Source: Thermothielavioides terrestris NRRL 8126 (taxonomy: Eukaryota; Ascomycota; Sordariomycetes; Sordariales; Chaetomiaceae). From it: 64,000 nucleotides of DNA. Numbering within the stretch: the stretch's first letter is position 1; each line of letters starts with the position of its first letter. The stretch is taken from positions 2,604,001 to 2,668,000 of the forward strand of contig NC_016461.1 in assembly GCF_000226115.1 (NCBI RefSeq), read 5' to 3'. Positions 21,265 to 33,177 of the stretch are shown here, one piece after another. The notes beneath the pieces are model-generated. The model saw only the letters and a list, made by a program, of their open reading frames with translations, searched no databases and had not been told where the DNA came from. Both the position numbers and the translations under genes were made by a program.

Positions 21265-22642
21265 CGACGACCGTTCCGAATACCACGGGCCGCCTAATGT
21301 GGAACCATGCTGGCGCGGCAGGGCCAAAACTGTCGCTGTTCCCTTGGCCTCAAGCCGGTTCTACATTAAGCACTTGTAATATACCAAGGCGCGTGTTGAC
21401 GGCACATCAGCATTGATCCCCTGCGTTCCCGCGAAACAAACTTCCTGTTGGTGCGGGAAACAGACAACGTGCTCGTTATGGAGTACGCCGCTGCCGTACA
21501 GTGGGTCGGTCACACTGCAGCTAATGATCCATGGGTGTCTGCATGCCGTTAGTGATCAGGCTCCATCTCCCCGCACACCAAAAGGCAAAGCCGTCCTGCG
21601 ATCGACTCCGATCACTGCGTGGCTTGCAGGAGGAGTGCTGTGTGCAGTAACAACCGCTGCACGACGAGCCACAAACCATTGGCTCGAAATTTCACTTGGG
21701 GTGGAACAGATGGCGAGGCCACGGCTGGGCAGGTCTCCGGGTGGTCACCTGGCCTCTGACCTTGAGACCGGGTCCTGGCCCGAAGATCAAGAATGCTAAC
21801 AGGTCAACAGCTGCATTGTATGTACGCTATTTGCTGGTTGGAGGCCGTGAAAGCTTCCAGTCCGTCCTTGATGACTTGGCGAGTTCGGAGGGCCAAGATC
21901 GGAGTATTCCGGTGTCGGGGATCCCTTTGATCAGCAGAATCATTGTTTCTTCTGCGCGAATTTCTCCTGCGCGAATCACCTGGCGGAGGAAGAGCATGAT
22001 CTGCTGACATTGTGCTAACGTGGTTCTGCATGGCATTTCGGTCGGTAAGTGTGGTACGTACCTATCTGCGTTAGTGGACTGGCGTGACGGCCTACCGGGA
22101 CTTCCGGGGCTTGACCCACCAAACTCCGGCATCCCAGGCTTCTCCACGCCGACAAACCCGAGCTGATAAAGCGGAAACGGGCCTTGGCTTGCCGGAGGCT
22201 TTGGTCCCTAACTGGGTCCACTTGCCCGACTCGGAAGAAGAGCCAGGGCTACCGACTTACACACGCGCTCCTAGAAAGAAAGCAAACGAAGCCGGGACCG
22301 TCCTTCTGGACATGCACTTTATTGCACTCAGCACAGTACCTCGGTATCTGCTCTCGTTTCAACTCTCAAAGCATCCCACTCTCCGCCGCGGGATGCCTAG
22401 ATGCGCATGATGCTCGCCACGGCGGTGCTGGGAGGTCACAAGAGACTGCGATCCTAGTTTCCAGCGATAGCATATCTAACAGCCATACCAATAACTACAA
22501 TCTGAACCGCGTTTCCCGCTGTGTTCATGGAGCCGATGGTCTCTCGCGGAGAACGACAGTCTCTCGGTCTAGTCACCGTGAAACTCATCACATTTTCTAC
22601 CCATGTCTCGTCAGCTGCAAGAGCCTTGCAACCGTTCGGATC
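21265..22642. other. Gene-poor region downstream of MITE-1
   Basis: Nothing convincing on either strand; several short frames lack composition or motifs of genes. It leads into the 3' end of the kinase-fold gene. Confidence 0.5.
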
Positions 22643-23908
22643 CTAGAAGCCCAGCCAGCGAAGCAACTTATCCAGGTGTTCCTCGTTCTCATCCCTGCAC
22701 TTGAGGATGGTTTCGCGGGTCTGCAGCTTCAACACGTCCGAGTTGGTGACGCGCCACGGGAGAATGGCCTGCAGCACCGTGTCCACATCGGCGACTTTAT
22801 CGATCCCCCGGATGGTCTGGGGCCGCTTGACCCCAGCCTCCCGCAGCGCGTCCTCCCAGGCTTTAGCATCTTCCCAGTTGACTCCGCCACCGTCGGCTCC
22901 TCCGGGGGTGGTTGGCAGAGGCGAGGGGAAGCAGTGGAGTTTAGCGTCTCGGAGCGCTGCTTCTTCGGATTCTTCGTCGACGTACCAGCCTCGGAACTGG
23001 CCTCCTGTGCCCGAGAAAGAGCGGAGGAATTCGTATGAGGGGTGGAGGATGGTGGCGAAGTCGAAGTCGATCAGGGCTGTGATGCGGCCGGTGTCAGGAT
23101 CCCAGAGGAGGTTACTTGAGTCTGGCATGGTGGGAAGTGATCAGTACCGGATATCAGAGCGACGGGAGTCAAGTCTTGCAGTCCATACTGAAATCGGCGT
23201 GTGTCAACACTTTTTCATCTTTGAACTGCAGATCCTGGAACTGCGCGGGGACACCCTCAGCAACAAACTTGTCTAGGCGCTGTCGCAAGCCTTTCTGGAG
23301 ACCCTTGAGCAGCGCAGCCATCTGCGCAAAAACCTTCTTCTTTGTGTCGAGGGCCAGCTTCTCAAAGGAGTCCACCAGTGGTTGGCCTGGCATCAGTTCC
23401 TGGACGATCCAGCCCTGGGCAGGTGCGTCGGCAGATACTCCAGCAGCACTGCCCCAGCCATACACGCGGGGCACTACATGGGGCTGAAAGCCGCTGAGGG
23501 CAGCCGAAGCTAGTGAGATAATGGCCACCTCGTTCTCGACCCGGTTGGCCATGTTCATGCCCTCGGTCGCTGGGTTGGTGAGGCGCACAATGAGTTCCTG
23601 AGTGCCCTCGGGGATGGCAACGCAGCCAAATTGAAGAGCATTGTCACTTGTGGAACGGCCCGGGGGGATTGGCGCGCCCAGCGTGACCAGGTAGACGAAG
23701 TTGTTGTATTTAAAAGGACTTTCGGGGTCATACTGAACGGGAACAATGTTCGTGATTTCCTGCCGTTCGTGTGTTAGTGGACTGCTCTGCTCTGTTCGGG
23801 GGAGTGAGAGCAACACTGAAACACACTTGCTCCCAGCTTCAAGCGGTTGCGCAGAAGCCCCTGCACGAAATCAAGCCGAGCTTGATAATTCGCGTGGTTG
23901 TGGTTCAT
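22643..23908 (-). CDS. Aminoglycoside-phosphotransferase-fold kinase (APH family)
   Basis: Three exons, 23825-23908, 23189-23759 and 22643-23121; 377 aa. Splicing joins MNHNHANYQARLDFVQGLL to EITNIVPVQYDPESPFKYNN and, at the second junction, rebuilds the catalytic loop THADFNSSNLLWD, with H215, D217 and N222 as the HxDxxxxN motif. The metal-binding IDFDF follows at D237. These are the landmarks of APH/choline-kinase-like small-molecule kinases, a large fungal family of mostly unknown substrates; it should not be read as antibiotic resistance. The start at 23908 is the first ATG in the frame that precedes the conserved 'ARLDFVQ' segment. Intron 1 uses a weaker GTGTTT donor, so the exact first junction is less sure than the second. 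Confidence 0.78.
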
Positions 23909-26661
23909 GGTCACAGTACTGCTTGGAGTGTACGTTTTGTCAACGGGGAGATGCTGGTTACCCAGGCAGCGCAACCTCCATTGACTCTTCGCAGCGAAGT
24001 GCTTGGGAGTTCAGGGGTGGTCCAGAGCATGCATCAGGAGATAGTCTGTAAATAACTAGCCTATCAGAGTGAAGCATCAGGTGGGGCTCGAGCAAAGCCG
24101 GGCCCGCTTGGGCAGAGCGACCCATCACCACAAACCACCTGTCACGCCGGAAGAGGCCGTGGTGGGGGGCCACCACTGGTTTGTGGGATGCTCCGGACCA
24201 AGGCTCAGCAATGTTCGTACTCTACACTAATACGCGGTCAGGCCAGCAAATCACCACGGATAAGGTATGTTGGCCTATGCCAAGACGCGCGACTCGAACG
24301 ATCGCGAAAGCCCGGACAGCCCCGAGTCCTACTGCGGCAGTGCTACGGTAGCCGGGAAGACATCTCTGCCTCCCTTGGTGCCGTTCTCGGCAGCGAGCGT
24401 GAGTAGCTCGCCGATCTAGACTTGCATGTGCTCCAGTCAAGCGGTTGTGATCTGTCGCGTGCTCGTCGGACGTTCTACAAATCACACCTGGCTATCAACG
24501 AAGGTGAGGTGATGCCGAGTCAGCGCAGTGTGGGCGACCGACCATTCCGTAACCACTCCTACACGCCTGCACGGGCGGCGAGTGAGGGAATTTAGACTCC
24601 AGCGCTCACTTACACTACACAGCAACTATTTGCAGGCCTACACTAAGTGCCAAACCAGGGCGTGATGGTTGCACCGCCTCGTCCGCTGCCGTCCGTTCCG
24701 GGCCTGTGGGTGGTATCCGCCAAAGCAAGTGCCGGGCCTTCAAAAAACACCTCCCTCCTCATGACCCTCTGACAGGCGGCTTTGCGCACCACCCAGGAGC
24801 TAGCCAAGCACGCAGGAGGTCACCATGCAGGGAACTCAAGAGCCGAAGACTGGATTGCGTCGGATTGCGTCAGAGTCCGGCATTCCCACCTCGAATGCAA
24901 CGTCCCTGTATGCATGGACGATCGGTTGGTGGCACATGATCTGGGCCTGAGCTTACACCCCTCACAGCTTTTCCACGGGAAAGTTTGTGCGGAAGCAAAG
25001 CTTGGCAAACCATGAGAGCTGGTGCTGTCGGCTGGTGCTAAACGCTTGGGAACATCCCATGCGCCCGGGCTTGCTCTGCTCGCAAGCAACATAGTGGCGT
25101 GTTGCGACGTAGTGTGTTATCGTCACTCACTCAAAACATGAAAATCTATCACGCCCATCTATGCCACCGGCTTACACCCGTATCCCGCTTGTTGAGTTGA
25201 AGGGATAACAGAGAGCAAATCTCGACCGACACCGGACCGTCACTCATACGAGAATATGTCGCCTTCCACTGCTCTGGGGCAGCCAGTCTCTACTCTGAAC
25301 CACGCATGGCTCCGAGGCTGGAGTTCAAGGCCACCGTCTGCCATCCAACTTGCTGTGTCCGAGACCTCCTTAGAAATACAAACATGAACCGAGATCATTA
25401 TATCTTGAATGCACCCTTCTTGACACCGAGTGGTAGTGTAAGCCTTAAGGGCTACCAGAGCCGCCACAGCTCCAGTCCAAACCCTCGGGGCACAGAGCCC
25501 CGTTCCTCACATAAACCGCCCAGCCGCCACCGAGGCAGTCTGATCCTCACCCGTCTCACAAGCTGGACTGCTGTACACCGCCGTGATATATTTGATCAGG
25601 CAAGCACTTAGTCTCGCACCGCTTCGAGCCAATTGGCAACACAGACTAGGCTCTTAGCACGCCGAAACAGCTGGCTTCCTTTCATCGAAGGGGATAAATT
25701 ATGGATGGGGAAGGGAGTTTGCATGCCAACCCGGAGGAGAAAGACAGCTGAGCCGGCGGCAGTGGCAGCAGGAGCCCGACAATTTCGCGAGCCCCATCCC
25801 TACACAGACACCCCTCATGCCGTCCTTAGTACGAAATAATACCACTCACTGGCTTCAGCGTGGTGAGTGGCTGAACCTGCTAAGGCCACTACACAGGGGG
25901 GAGTAATCGAGTGACGGGTTTGCTGGAACAGATTTCAAGGAGACAACCTCCATGAAAACGGCTATTCAAGAGCGTAAGATACCTTGTTTGTGCACAAGAA
26001 GGGCCTCCATACTGGCAGTGACGTCTCGAACTCAGATCAGCAATGACCGATATGAAACAGGAGAAGGTCCACTCCTTCGTAAGGATGAGTCGGTTCATCA
26101 TCTCGAGGGGGCTTAGCGGAGGCAGGCGTCTTAATCTCTGCATGTTGGAGTCTTCTTGCTGCCTACAGTCCCTTGTCTCTTTGCCCCTGAGACGTTCTCT
26201 CATGGCAGCAATGGATCCGGAGAGTACCTAAAGAAGGACAGAACCCGGACAACGTTCAAACAAGAGACTCGAATCATATCCGACTTTCAGCACAACTCCC
26301 GGGCAAAGTCGGGAAAACCTGCTCTCCCCAGAACCCGGAGTCGGCGAACGCCAGACCTCCATCAACTCCTGTCCAGCGACGGCCGGCCAAACACACGGAT
26401 CAACCATGAACGCTAAACAAAAGGAAGCCGGATCGATTGTTCTATGTCTACCCGCCCGCCCCTTACAGTACATGTCCGTGCTGGGCCTCGGATGCAACAC
26501 CGATTATAATACACTGAACCCGGGCGCCGCGTCTCCCCTGCCTCCCTCTCAGACTGCTCCTCATCCCCCGTCACTCCGTCACACAACGCAGCAAGACATC
26601 TCGGCGCAACAGTGCTCCCTCCGCCTTGCGCTTTTTTTGGATTTCTATATCCACCGTCATT
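23909..26661. other. 2.75-kb gene-poor region
   Basis: No gene, tRNA or clear repeat could be supported. Frames are short and lack sustained codon bias on either strand. It ends in the 3' untranslated region of the processing peptidase gene. Confidence 0.5.
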
Positions 26662-28372
26662 TTAAAAGTTCCTGCTCATGTCGGCCCGCAATCTCGCGTA
26701 GTCGAAGAGGCCCTCGATGCTGCCGACGGCGCTGATGGCGATGTCCTGGTCCCAGAGTTTCCTGTTGGCGAAGTCCATGACGTCCTTCTCGGTGATGCCG
26801 TCGATGATGCGCTCGATCTCGCCGGGGCTCATGCGGCGGCCGGTCGTGACGATCTGCCGGCCAATGTCCTCGGCCACGGCGGTGGTGCCGTCCAGCGACA
26901 GCAGGATGGACGCCTTGAGCTGCGCCTTGGCGCGCTCCACCTCGGCCGCGGTCACGTTGCCCGACAGGCGCGACCACTCGCGCAGGGCGAAGTGCACCAG
27001 GTCGTCGATCCTCGAGAGCTTGTCGGTGACCATGTAGATGCCCCAGAGACTGTTGCTCGATTAGCAAGAATGGCTCACATACAAAGAAGGGAGGAGGGGA
27101 AAAAAAGAGTTGTGTGGCTTTACCCAGTGTCGCTGTAGCTGGTGGAGAAGCTCATGTAGCTGGTGGCCAGGTCGTTCTTGTGGACGATGCCGCTGAGCCT
27201 GCTGCCCTGGTGGGGGGCGTTGCCGAGCGCCTTGTCGTAGTTGCCGACGATGGCCTGAGTGACCAGGGCGGTGAAGTAGTCGTCGTCGTTCCAGCTGACA
27301 CCCTCAACAGCAATGGCGATGTTGGCCGTCGGGATGGTGTCGTCGCGGATCCTGACGTCGGAGCCGATGAAGTCGGGCTTCTTCTTGGAGAGGATGGAAG
27401 CGCTGGAAACGGGGGCGTGCGACGGCAGCTTGGAGAAGTACTTCTCGGCCATCTCGACGAGCTGCTGGTGGGGGACGCCGCCGGCGCCGACGAGCACCAT
27501 GCGGTCGGCCGTGTAGTTGTTCTTGATGTAGTTGGTGAGCTCGGTCCGGGTGATCTCGCGGATGTTCTCGCGGGGGCCGAGGATGGTGCGACCCAACGGT
27601 TGGTTCTGGTAGGCGGTGGCGTGCAGGTGGTCGAAGACGACCTCCTCGAGCTGCTTCTCCACCTCCTCGGCCTCGCGCAGAATGACGTCGCGTTCCCGCT
27701 CAATGGCGGACTCCTCGAGAGTCGAGTTCTGGAGAATGTCTTGCAGGATATCGACGCACTGGGGGACGTCCTCGTTCAGGGCCTTGGCAAAGTACACGGT
27801 GTTCTCTCGCTGTGCCTGGAGTTAGCAGCGACGGACGGTCGGAGCACTCCGAGTCGGGACCAACCGAGGTGTAGGCGTTCAGGTGGGCGCCCATGTTCTC
27901 AATCTCGAGCTCCAACTGCTGTTGCGTCCGCTTCGCGGTACCCTATTTCGAATCGAGCGCAGCACGAGTCAGTTCGATCGACTTGTCCATTACGCGGTGC
28001 GCGCGCGGCGGCGAAGCAGGTGCATCCGTACCTTGAAGGCGAGGTGCTCGAGGAAGTGGGCGGTGCCGTTGGTCTCGTCGGTCTCGGCGCGGGAGCCGGC
28101 ATCGATCCACATGCCGACGGTCGAGGTCTGGGCATAGGGAGAGTACTGGGTCGCGACCTGGAGAGAGCAATTTGGGTCAGGCACGAGCCGCGGAGGGCCA
28201 ATTGGCGGCAGCGGAAGCTCACGGTAAGGCCATTTTTGAGCGTCGTGGTCTCGGTCTTGATGGCGGGTGAGTGGTGCGGCGTCGCGAGGCCTCGCCTGAA
28301 CGGCACCGTCAGCCCTCCAGCCCGGCCGCGAAGGCCCTTCGAAAGGTTCAAAGCGAGTCTCCGGGACGCCAT
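26662..28372 (-). CDS. mas1: Mitochondrial processing peptidase beta subunit
   Basis: Five exons: 28223-28372, 28032-28157, 27865-27942, 27124-27809, 26662-27049; 475 aa, one residue off the length recalled for Neurospora PEP. The N-terminus is Arg/Leu/Ser-rich without acids ([20 protein letters not shown]), a matrix targeting presequence. The inverted zinc-protease motif is HFLEH at H84, E87, H88, with the distal Glu about E164 in [10 protein letters not shown], so the site is intact. With the alpha subunit it removes presequences from imported proteins in the matrix. In Neurospora the same polypeptide also serves as core protein I of complex III; whether that holds here is inference. C-terminal M16 half: LWGIYMVTD and [14 protein letters not shown]. 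The 78-bp third exon encodes the helix after the active site. Confidence 0.95.
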
Positions 28373-29132
28373 GGAGGAGGCGGATGGGCGAAAGGGGAGG
28401 GGTGCGGAAAGTAAGTGAGTGGTTTGAAGCAAAGGTCCGACTGAGTTCGAGGTGAGGTATGGCTCCACGCCCCTTCAAAAAACTCCAGTATGCACTCGGC
28501 GTAATTTTGCCTCACTTCCAAGGCCGGATCTCGGGAACGCCCGGGCCAGAGCTTGGTTGGGTCCGGAAAGAGAGCTTCTGGAGTCACGTGGCGCACCCTT
28601 GCTTACCGGAGCTTTTCTTGGCAACTTTGGAAATTGAGATGCTGCGATTGGCTACGGAAGCAAGCTTCTTTACCCACTGGGTGAAGCGACCCCGACACAG
28701 ACGAACAACTGCTGCTGCTTGCAACTCAAAACTTGCCCGTGGGGTGAGATGCAAATTGAAATTGCACGCAACCGATAAGGCTTGTCAGACCGTGGAAGGG
28801 CGTGCATATTCATATGATGCCAGGAGAAACTGTTTACCAACGCTTTGCACGGGCAAGCCACCCTGGGCCCCCCAGTTCTGCGCCCGTTGAACCTGCGGTG
28901 CGCGCGGTTCCGAGCCCACGGCTCCAGTTCGCCTCTTGGCGTCCACCTGCAGGTAGAGGTCTCGTCTCAAGCAATACCTAACGTTATCAAACTTATAAGT
29001 TCCCCAGCGCTGTACTGTGAAGTATGCCAAGGTGTAAGGTTTCGCTTCTCTGATTGTACACGACTGTTGTTCTAGAACCTTGGTTTATTTAGATCACAGC
29101 TTCCACTGCTTTCAACTGGATCTTTTCGGAGA
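28373..29132. other. Bidirectional promoter region, MPP-beta / GH36
   Basis: 760 bp between divergent start codons. No repeat or recognised RNA; short frames only. Confidence 0.5.
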
Positions 29133-32058
29133 ATGTCGGCCTTGGTCGCAACGTACCCTCCTCTCGGACAAGTCACGATATTGGACAGCTCCAGCGTGAC
29201 AATCCATGCTGTCCTGGAAGTTCCCCGCGAACTCGCCGCCGCGACACCATGGCAGCTCGCGCTCTGGCACTCGAACGATGACGGAGGCGAGTGGACCGAG
29301 GCCGAGTTTGCGGCTGCTGTGACGGACGACGACCGAGTCACGGACTTACACCTGGCCAACGAGTCGGCTACCAGGCTGTACTTCACGGCTAACGTGGTCG
29401 TGGGCTCCTCGCTGCGATTCACTGTCAAGTTCCGGCAGAGGGATGGCCAGGAGTGGCGCTGGGCTCGCAGCGAGCAAGGCTCGGACGACGGCGTGGTGGT
29501 GATCAAGAAGAAACCCACTCGGGACAGTGACCCCGAGGATCTGCCAGACTTGATCCATGACCTGAACCCAGCTCTCAGCTGGAAGAGCCTCACGAGCCAG
29601 GCTCCGGGAACTCGGCTGTGGTCCATTGAGGCAGCAGTGGACGGGACGAAGGACAACGAGTCGTCGTATGCCGATGTTCCCCTCGGCATCCCTTGGGGCA
29701 GGTTTCTCAGGTAAAGGCTTCTCGATCCCAGCAGCTGGACTCGTCCTCGAGCCGCTGTGTTTCGCACATACTGACTAGCGGTCATAGATGGTTTGCCTTG
29801 GTCCGGCCCTGGACGCCGTGGCTTGCGCCGAGGCAGGGGAAGACAGAGCTGCAACTGGACAAGGATGCACTTCTCTGCTCGTTCCTGTCCCCTCAGGGCA
29901 AGCACATGGTTTTTCTCGGCATGAGTGCTGTCGATGATGTTATCACCCTCTTCCGCAGCAGTGACTCCAACCGCTTGGCCTTCCATGTATGTCAGATACC
30001 GGCCCCCAAAAACAACCCCCTTCGGTTGGTGAGGCTGTCAACAAGTGCTGACGCCTGCTTAGATCCGCAGTGACAACCCGAAGCCGACAACAGGAATCGC
30101 CCTGGTTGCTGTGGGGGACGACATCGAGAGCACGATTGCCGCCGTCGTGTATCATGCCCGTGACCTGGTCTCGGCAACCATTATGGCAGCAGCCGAAGGT
30201 TCGGCCGAAACCCCGGCGGGGGGTGACGTCCAGGCGCAGTGGTATGAAACCTGGTATGATGGCTTAGGATATTGTTAGTCCACGTGAAACTTGCAGTTGC
30301 GCCTTCGTATGCTCGCTCTAATCATCTCGGCAGGCACCTGGAACTCGCTAGGCCAACAGCTGACGGAAGAGAAGATCCTAACAGCACTGGACGCCCTTGC
30401 GGAGAACAACCTCAACATCTCCAACCTGATCATCGACGACAACTGGCAGGACATCGACCACAGGGGAGACAGCCAATGGCAACACGGCTGGAATGACTTT
30501 GAGGCCGAGCCAAAGGCCTTCCCCAGAGGACTCAAAGCACTCGTCTCCGACATCCGCTCCAAACACCAAAACATCCAGCACATCGCCGTCTGGCACGCTC
30601 TCCTCGGCTACTGGGCCGGCCTCGCCCCCAACGGCCCGCTCGCCAAGCGGTACAAAACCGTCTCCGCCGTCCGCGACGACCCCGCCAAGGACCAGCTCCC
30701 TGTCGATGGCAAGATGACGCTCGTCGCCGAAGAGGACATCGCCGCCTTCTACGACGACTTCTACCGCTTCCTGTCCGCCAGCGGCGTCGACGGTGTCAAG
30801 ACGGACGCGCAGTACATGCTCGACACGCTCGTGCCCGCCGACCTCCGGCGCACGCTCACGCCGGCCTACCTGGACGCCTGGGCGCGCGCCGCGCTCCGGC
30901 ACTTCCCCGGCCGCGCCATCTCGTGCATGTCGCAGGCACCGCCGGTGCTCTTCCGCGCGCAGCTGCCCGACGCGGCGGCGCGCCGCCCGCCCTGCGTGCT
31001 CCGCAACTCGGACGACTACTTCCCGGGCGACCGCGCGTCGCACCCGTGGCACGTGTGGGTCAACGCGCACGCCGCGCTGCTCACGCGGCACCTGCCCGCC
31101 GCCGTGCCGGACTGGGACATGTTCCAGACGGCGCACGGAGACGGAGACGACAACGGGTACGCGGCCTTCCACGCGGCCGCGCGCTGCGTCAGCGGCGGGC
31201 CCGTGTACATCACGGACGAGCCGGGCCGGCACGACGCCGCGCTGCTGGCGCAGGTGAGCGGGGCGACCCCCCGCGGCAGGACGGTGGTCTTCCGCCCGGC
31301 CGTCGCCGGCCGCGTGCTCGACGCGTACGTCGGCTACGGCGAGCCCGCGCTGCTCAAGGTCGGCGCGTACCACGGCCGCGCGGGGCGCGGCACGGCCATC
31401 GTCGGCCTGTTCAACGTGGTCGAGCGGCCCGTCGCGGAGGTCGTCCCGCTCGCGCGGTTCCCCGGCGTGGTGGCGGAGCAGAGCTACGTCGTGCGGGCTC
31501 ACGGCAGCGGCAGGGTGACGCCGCCGTTGCGGGTGGGCGCGCCGGCGTCGCTACTGGCGGTGTCGCTTGGGGTGAGGGGCGCCGACGTGCTCTGTGCGTA
31601 TCCCCTGACCGAGGTCGAGTCGCGGACCAGAAGGCGGGTGCTGCTGGCGAATCTGGGGCTGGTGGGCAAGATGACCGGGTGCGCGGCGGTGCTGAGGACC
31701 GAGTTTGAGGTGCGCGAGAACGGGAGACTGCTGGTTGATGCGACGGTGAAGGCGCTGGGGGTTCTGGGTGAGTGATCGGCTTGCGTCGGGGAAAGCTGCT
31801 GCTGGTTTGATCTGACTTCTGACGCGCTTAACTTGACCAGGCATCTACATCTCGGTGCTGCCCGAACTGTCGATCCAGGACGACTTCATGGTCACCATTC
31901 AAGGCCAGCCGATCCCCTCGCATACTGTCACCGTCAACAAGGACGACCAGCACGTCCTCGACGTGGACATCGAGACGGCATGGCGGAAAATGAAGCTGGA
32001 GAGCGGGTGGGCGAACGAGGTAGAAGTGAAGGTCTATTTTGCTTTGGAGAGGAAGTGA
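29133..32058 (+). CDS. GH36 raffinose synthase/alpha-galactosidase-like protein
   Basis: Five exons: 29133-29710, 29788-29986, 30063-30273, 30334-31767, 31841-32058; 879 aa. The protein follows the raffinose-synthase (Sip1) family order: an N-terminal beta-sandwich, DGLGYCTWNSLGQQ (restored by splicing exons 3 and 4), LIIDDNWQD, a TIM barrel with GVDGVKTDAQY (probable nucleophile D487), CVLRNSDDYFPGD (acid/base about D556/D557), GGPVYITDEPGRHD, then a C-terminal sandwich. The enzyme should act on alpha-galactosides (hydrolysis or transfer). There is no signal peptide, so a cytosolic location is inferred. Plant homologues make raffinose; fungal members are poorly characterised and more likely alpha-galactosidases. 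Exon 4 is extremely GC-rich in third positions compared with exons 1-3. Head-to-head with the MPP-beta gene. Confidence 0.87.
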
Positions 32059-33177
32059 TTCGAGTCCTCATCTCCGCCATGATGTCATGCGGGGCTTGCT
32101 GCTTGGGAGACCGTGAGATTGGATAAGCTACTCCGGGCCGGCCCCCCAACACCGTCCCGGTTTGTTGACCCGGTCTTCAACGGATTGGTCAACCCCGAAG
32201 GACTGGTGGTTGTGACTATCACTCGGGCGGGAGGGGCAGTGGCAAGACCACATGGACGGGTCCAACATCGTCATTCGCCTCCAGATGGCGGCACCAGGCT
32301 CGGGAGGCGTCACATGTATTCCGTAACGGGTCCAGATTGCGGGCGCACGCTGCCAGCGGCAGGGGGGAATGGCGGGGGTTGGTGGGCCCTAGCTTGTCAA
32401 CTGGCAAGCGCCAAGCAGGTATTCCGTAGTTGAGTGAGAGGCGAAGCCCAGGTGGCACGGTGAACACCTGACGCTGGTCTGACAAAGTCAAGAAGTTGGA
32501 TGTGTTGGATGTGCAGGCAGGATTGAAGCATCAAATGAGAAAAAAAGACGGATGGACCTCATCAGCCCCTTTGACGCCGTGCTCAGTGATCACATCACCC
32601 CAGGCCCTTGGCAATGCGGCAACGGTGGCAGGCGAAGTCGGTGTGCCGCTGCCTGAGCCTTCCTCCGCAGGAATAAACGCCACGGCCATGCGACGTGGCC
32701 ACGGCTACACTCAAGGTAACGCTAAATGGCGGGGTCGAGGAGGGGGAATTTGAGAAAGAATGAAAGGAGGCGAATTGAATCCATATTGCCCACTTTCACA
32801 AGCAGCTTTCCCGTCCTTGCGATTTCCGTCTTGTTCTTTTCCAGGTGCTGCTGCTTCCCGATCAAATTGCCAGCCGGGTAGGGCAGCGGGAGCACGGACC
32901 AGGCTGCTAACGAACTAGAAGTACGTACCTCTGCCGAGCCCCGGCGGCCCATTTTAGCGCGGGCGAAAACGGCCAACAAGGCTTTCCACTCGTTTCGCGA
33001 AGCCGTCAACCGGCTGTGACTGGTGACCTCCAAAGCCTTCATATCCTGCCATCGCGACCTCGAACCGGTCTCGCAGGTCGCAAACAACCGTTTCGGTCCG
33101 CGCAAAGACCATTCAAGAGAGCAGCTGCCTATCGACCACCCGTGCTGCACCGCCTGGCGGCGGCATTCACCACGATA
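32059..33177. other. Intergenic region between GH36 and mS38 genes
   Basis: 1.1 kb without a supported gene. Short frames on either strand resemble nothing known. Holds the mS38 promoter. Confidence 0.5.

Noticed and set aside
22643..23908. Antibiotic-resistance gene
   Set aside because: The APH fold is shared by a large family of fungal small-molecule kinases; nothing indicates aminoglycoside substrates.
24240..26350. tRNA genes in the gene-poor region
   Set aside because: Scanned for B-box-like GGTTCRANNCC on both strands; candidates such as the ACTCGAA motifs near 24290 and 26270 lack the remaining bases and a cloverleaf.
27114..28418. 434-codon plus-strand frame
   Set aside because: Antisense of the MPP-beta gene and crosses its introns.
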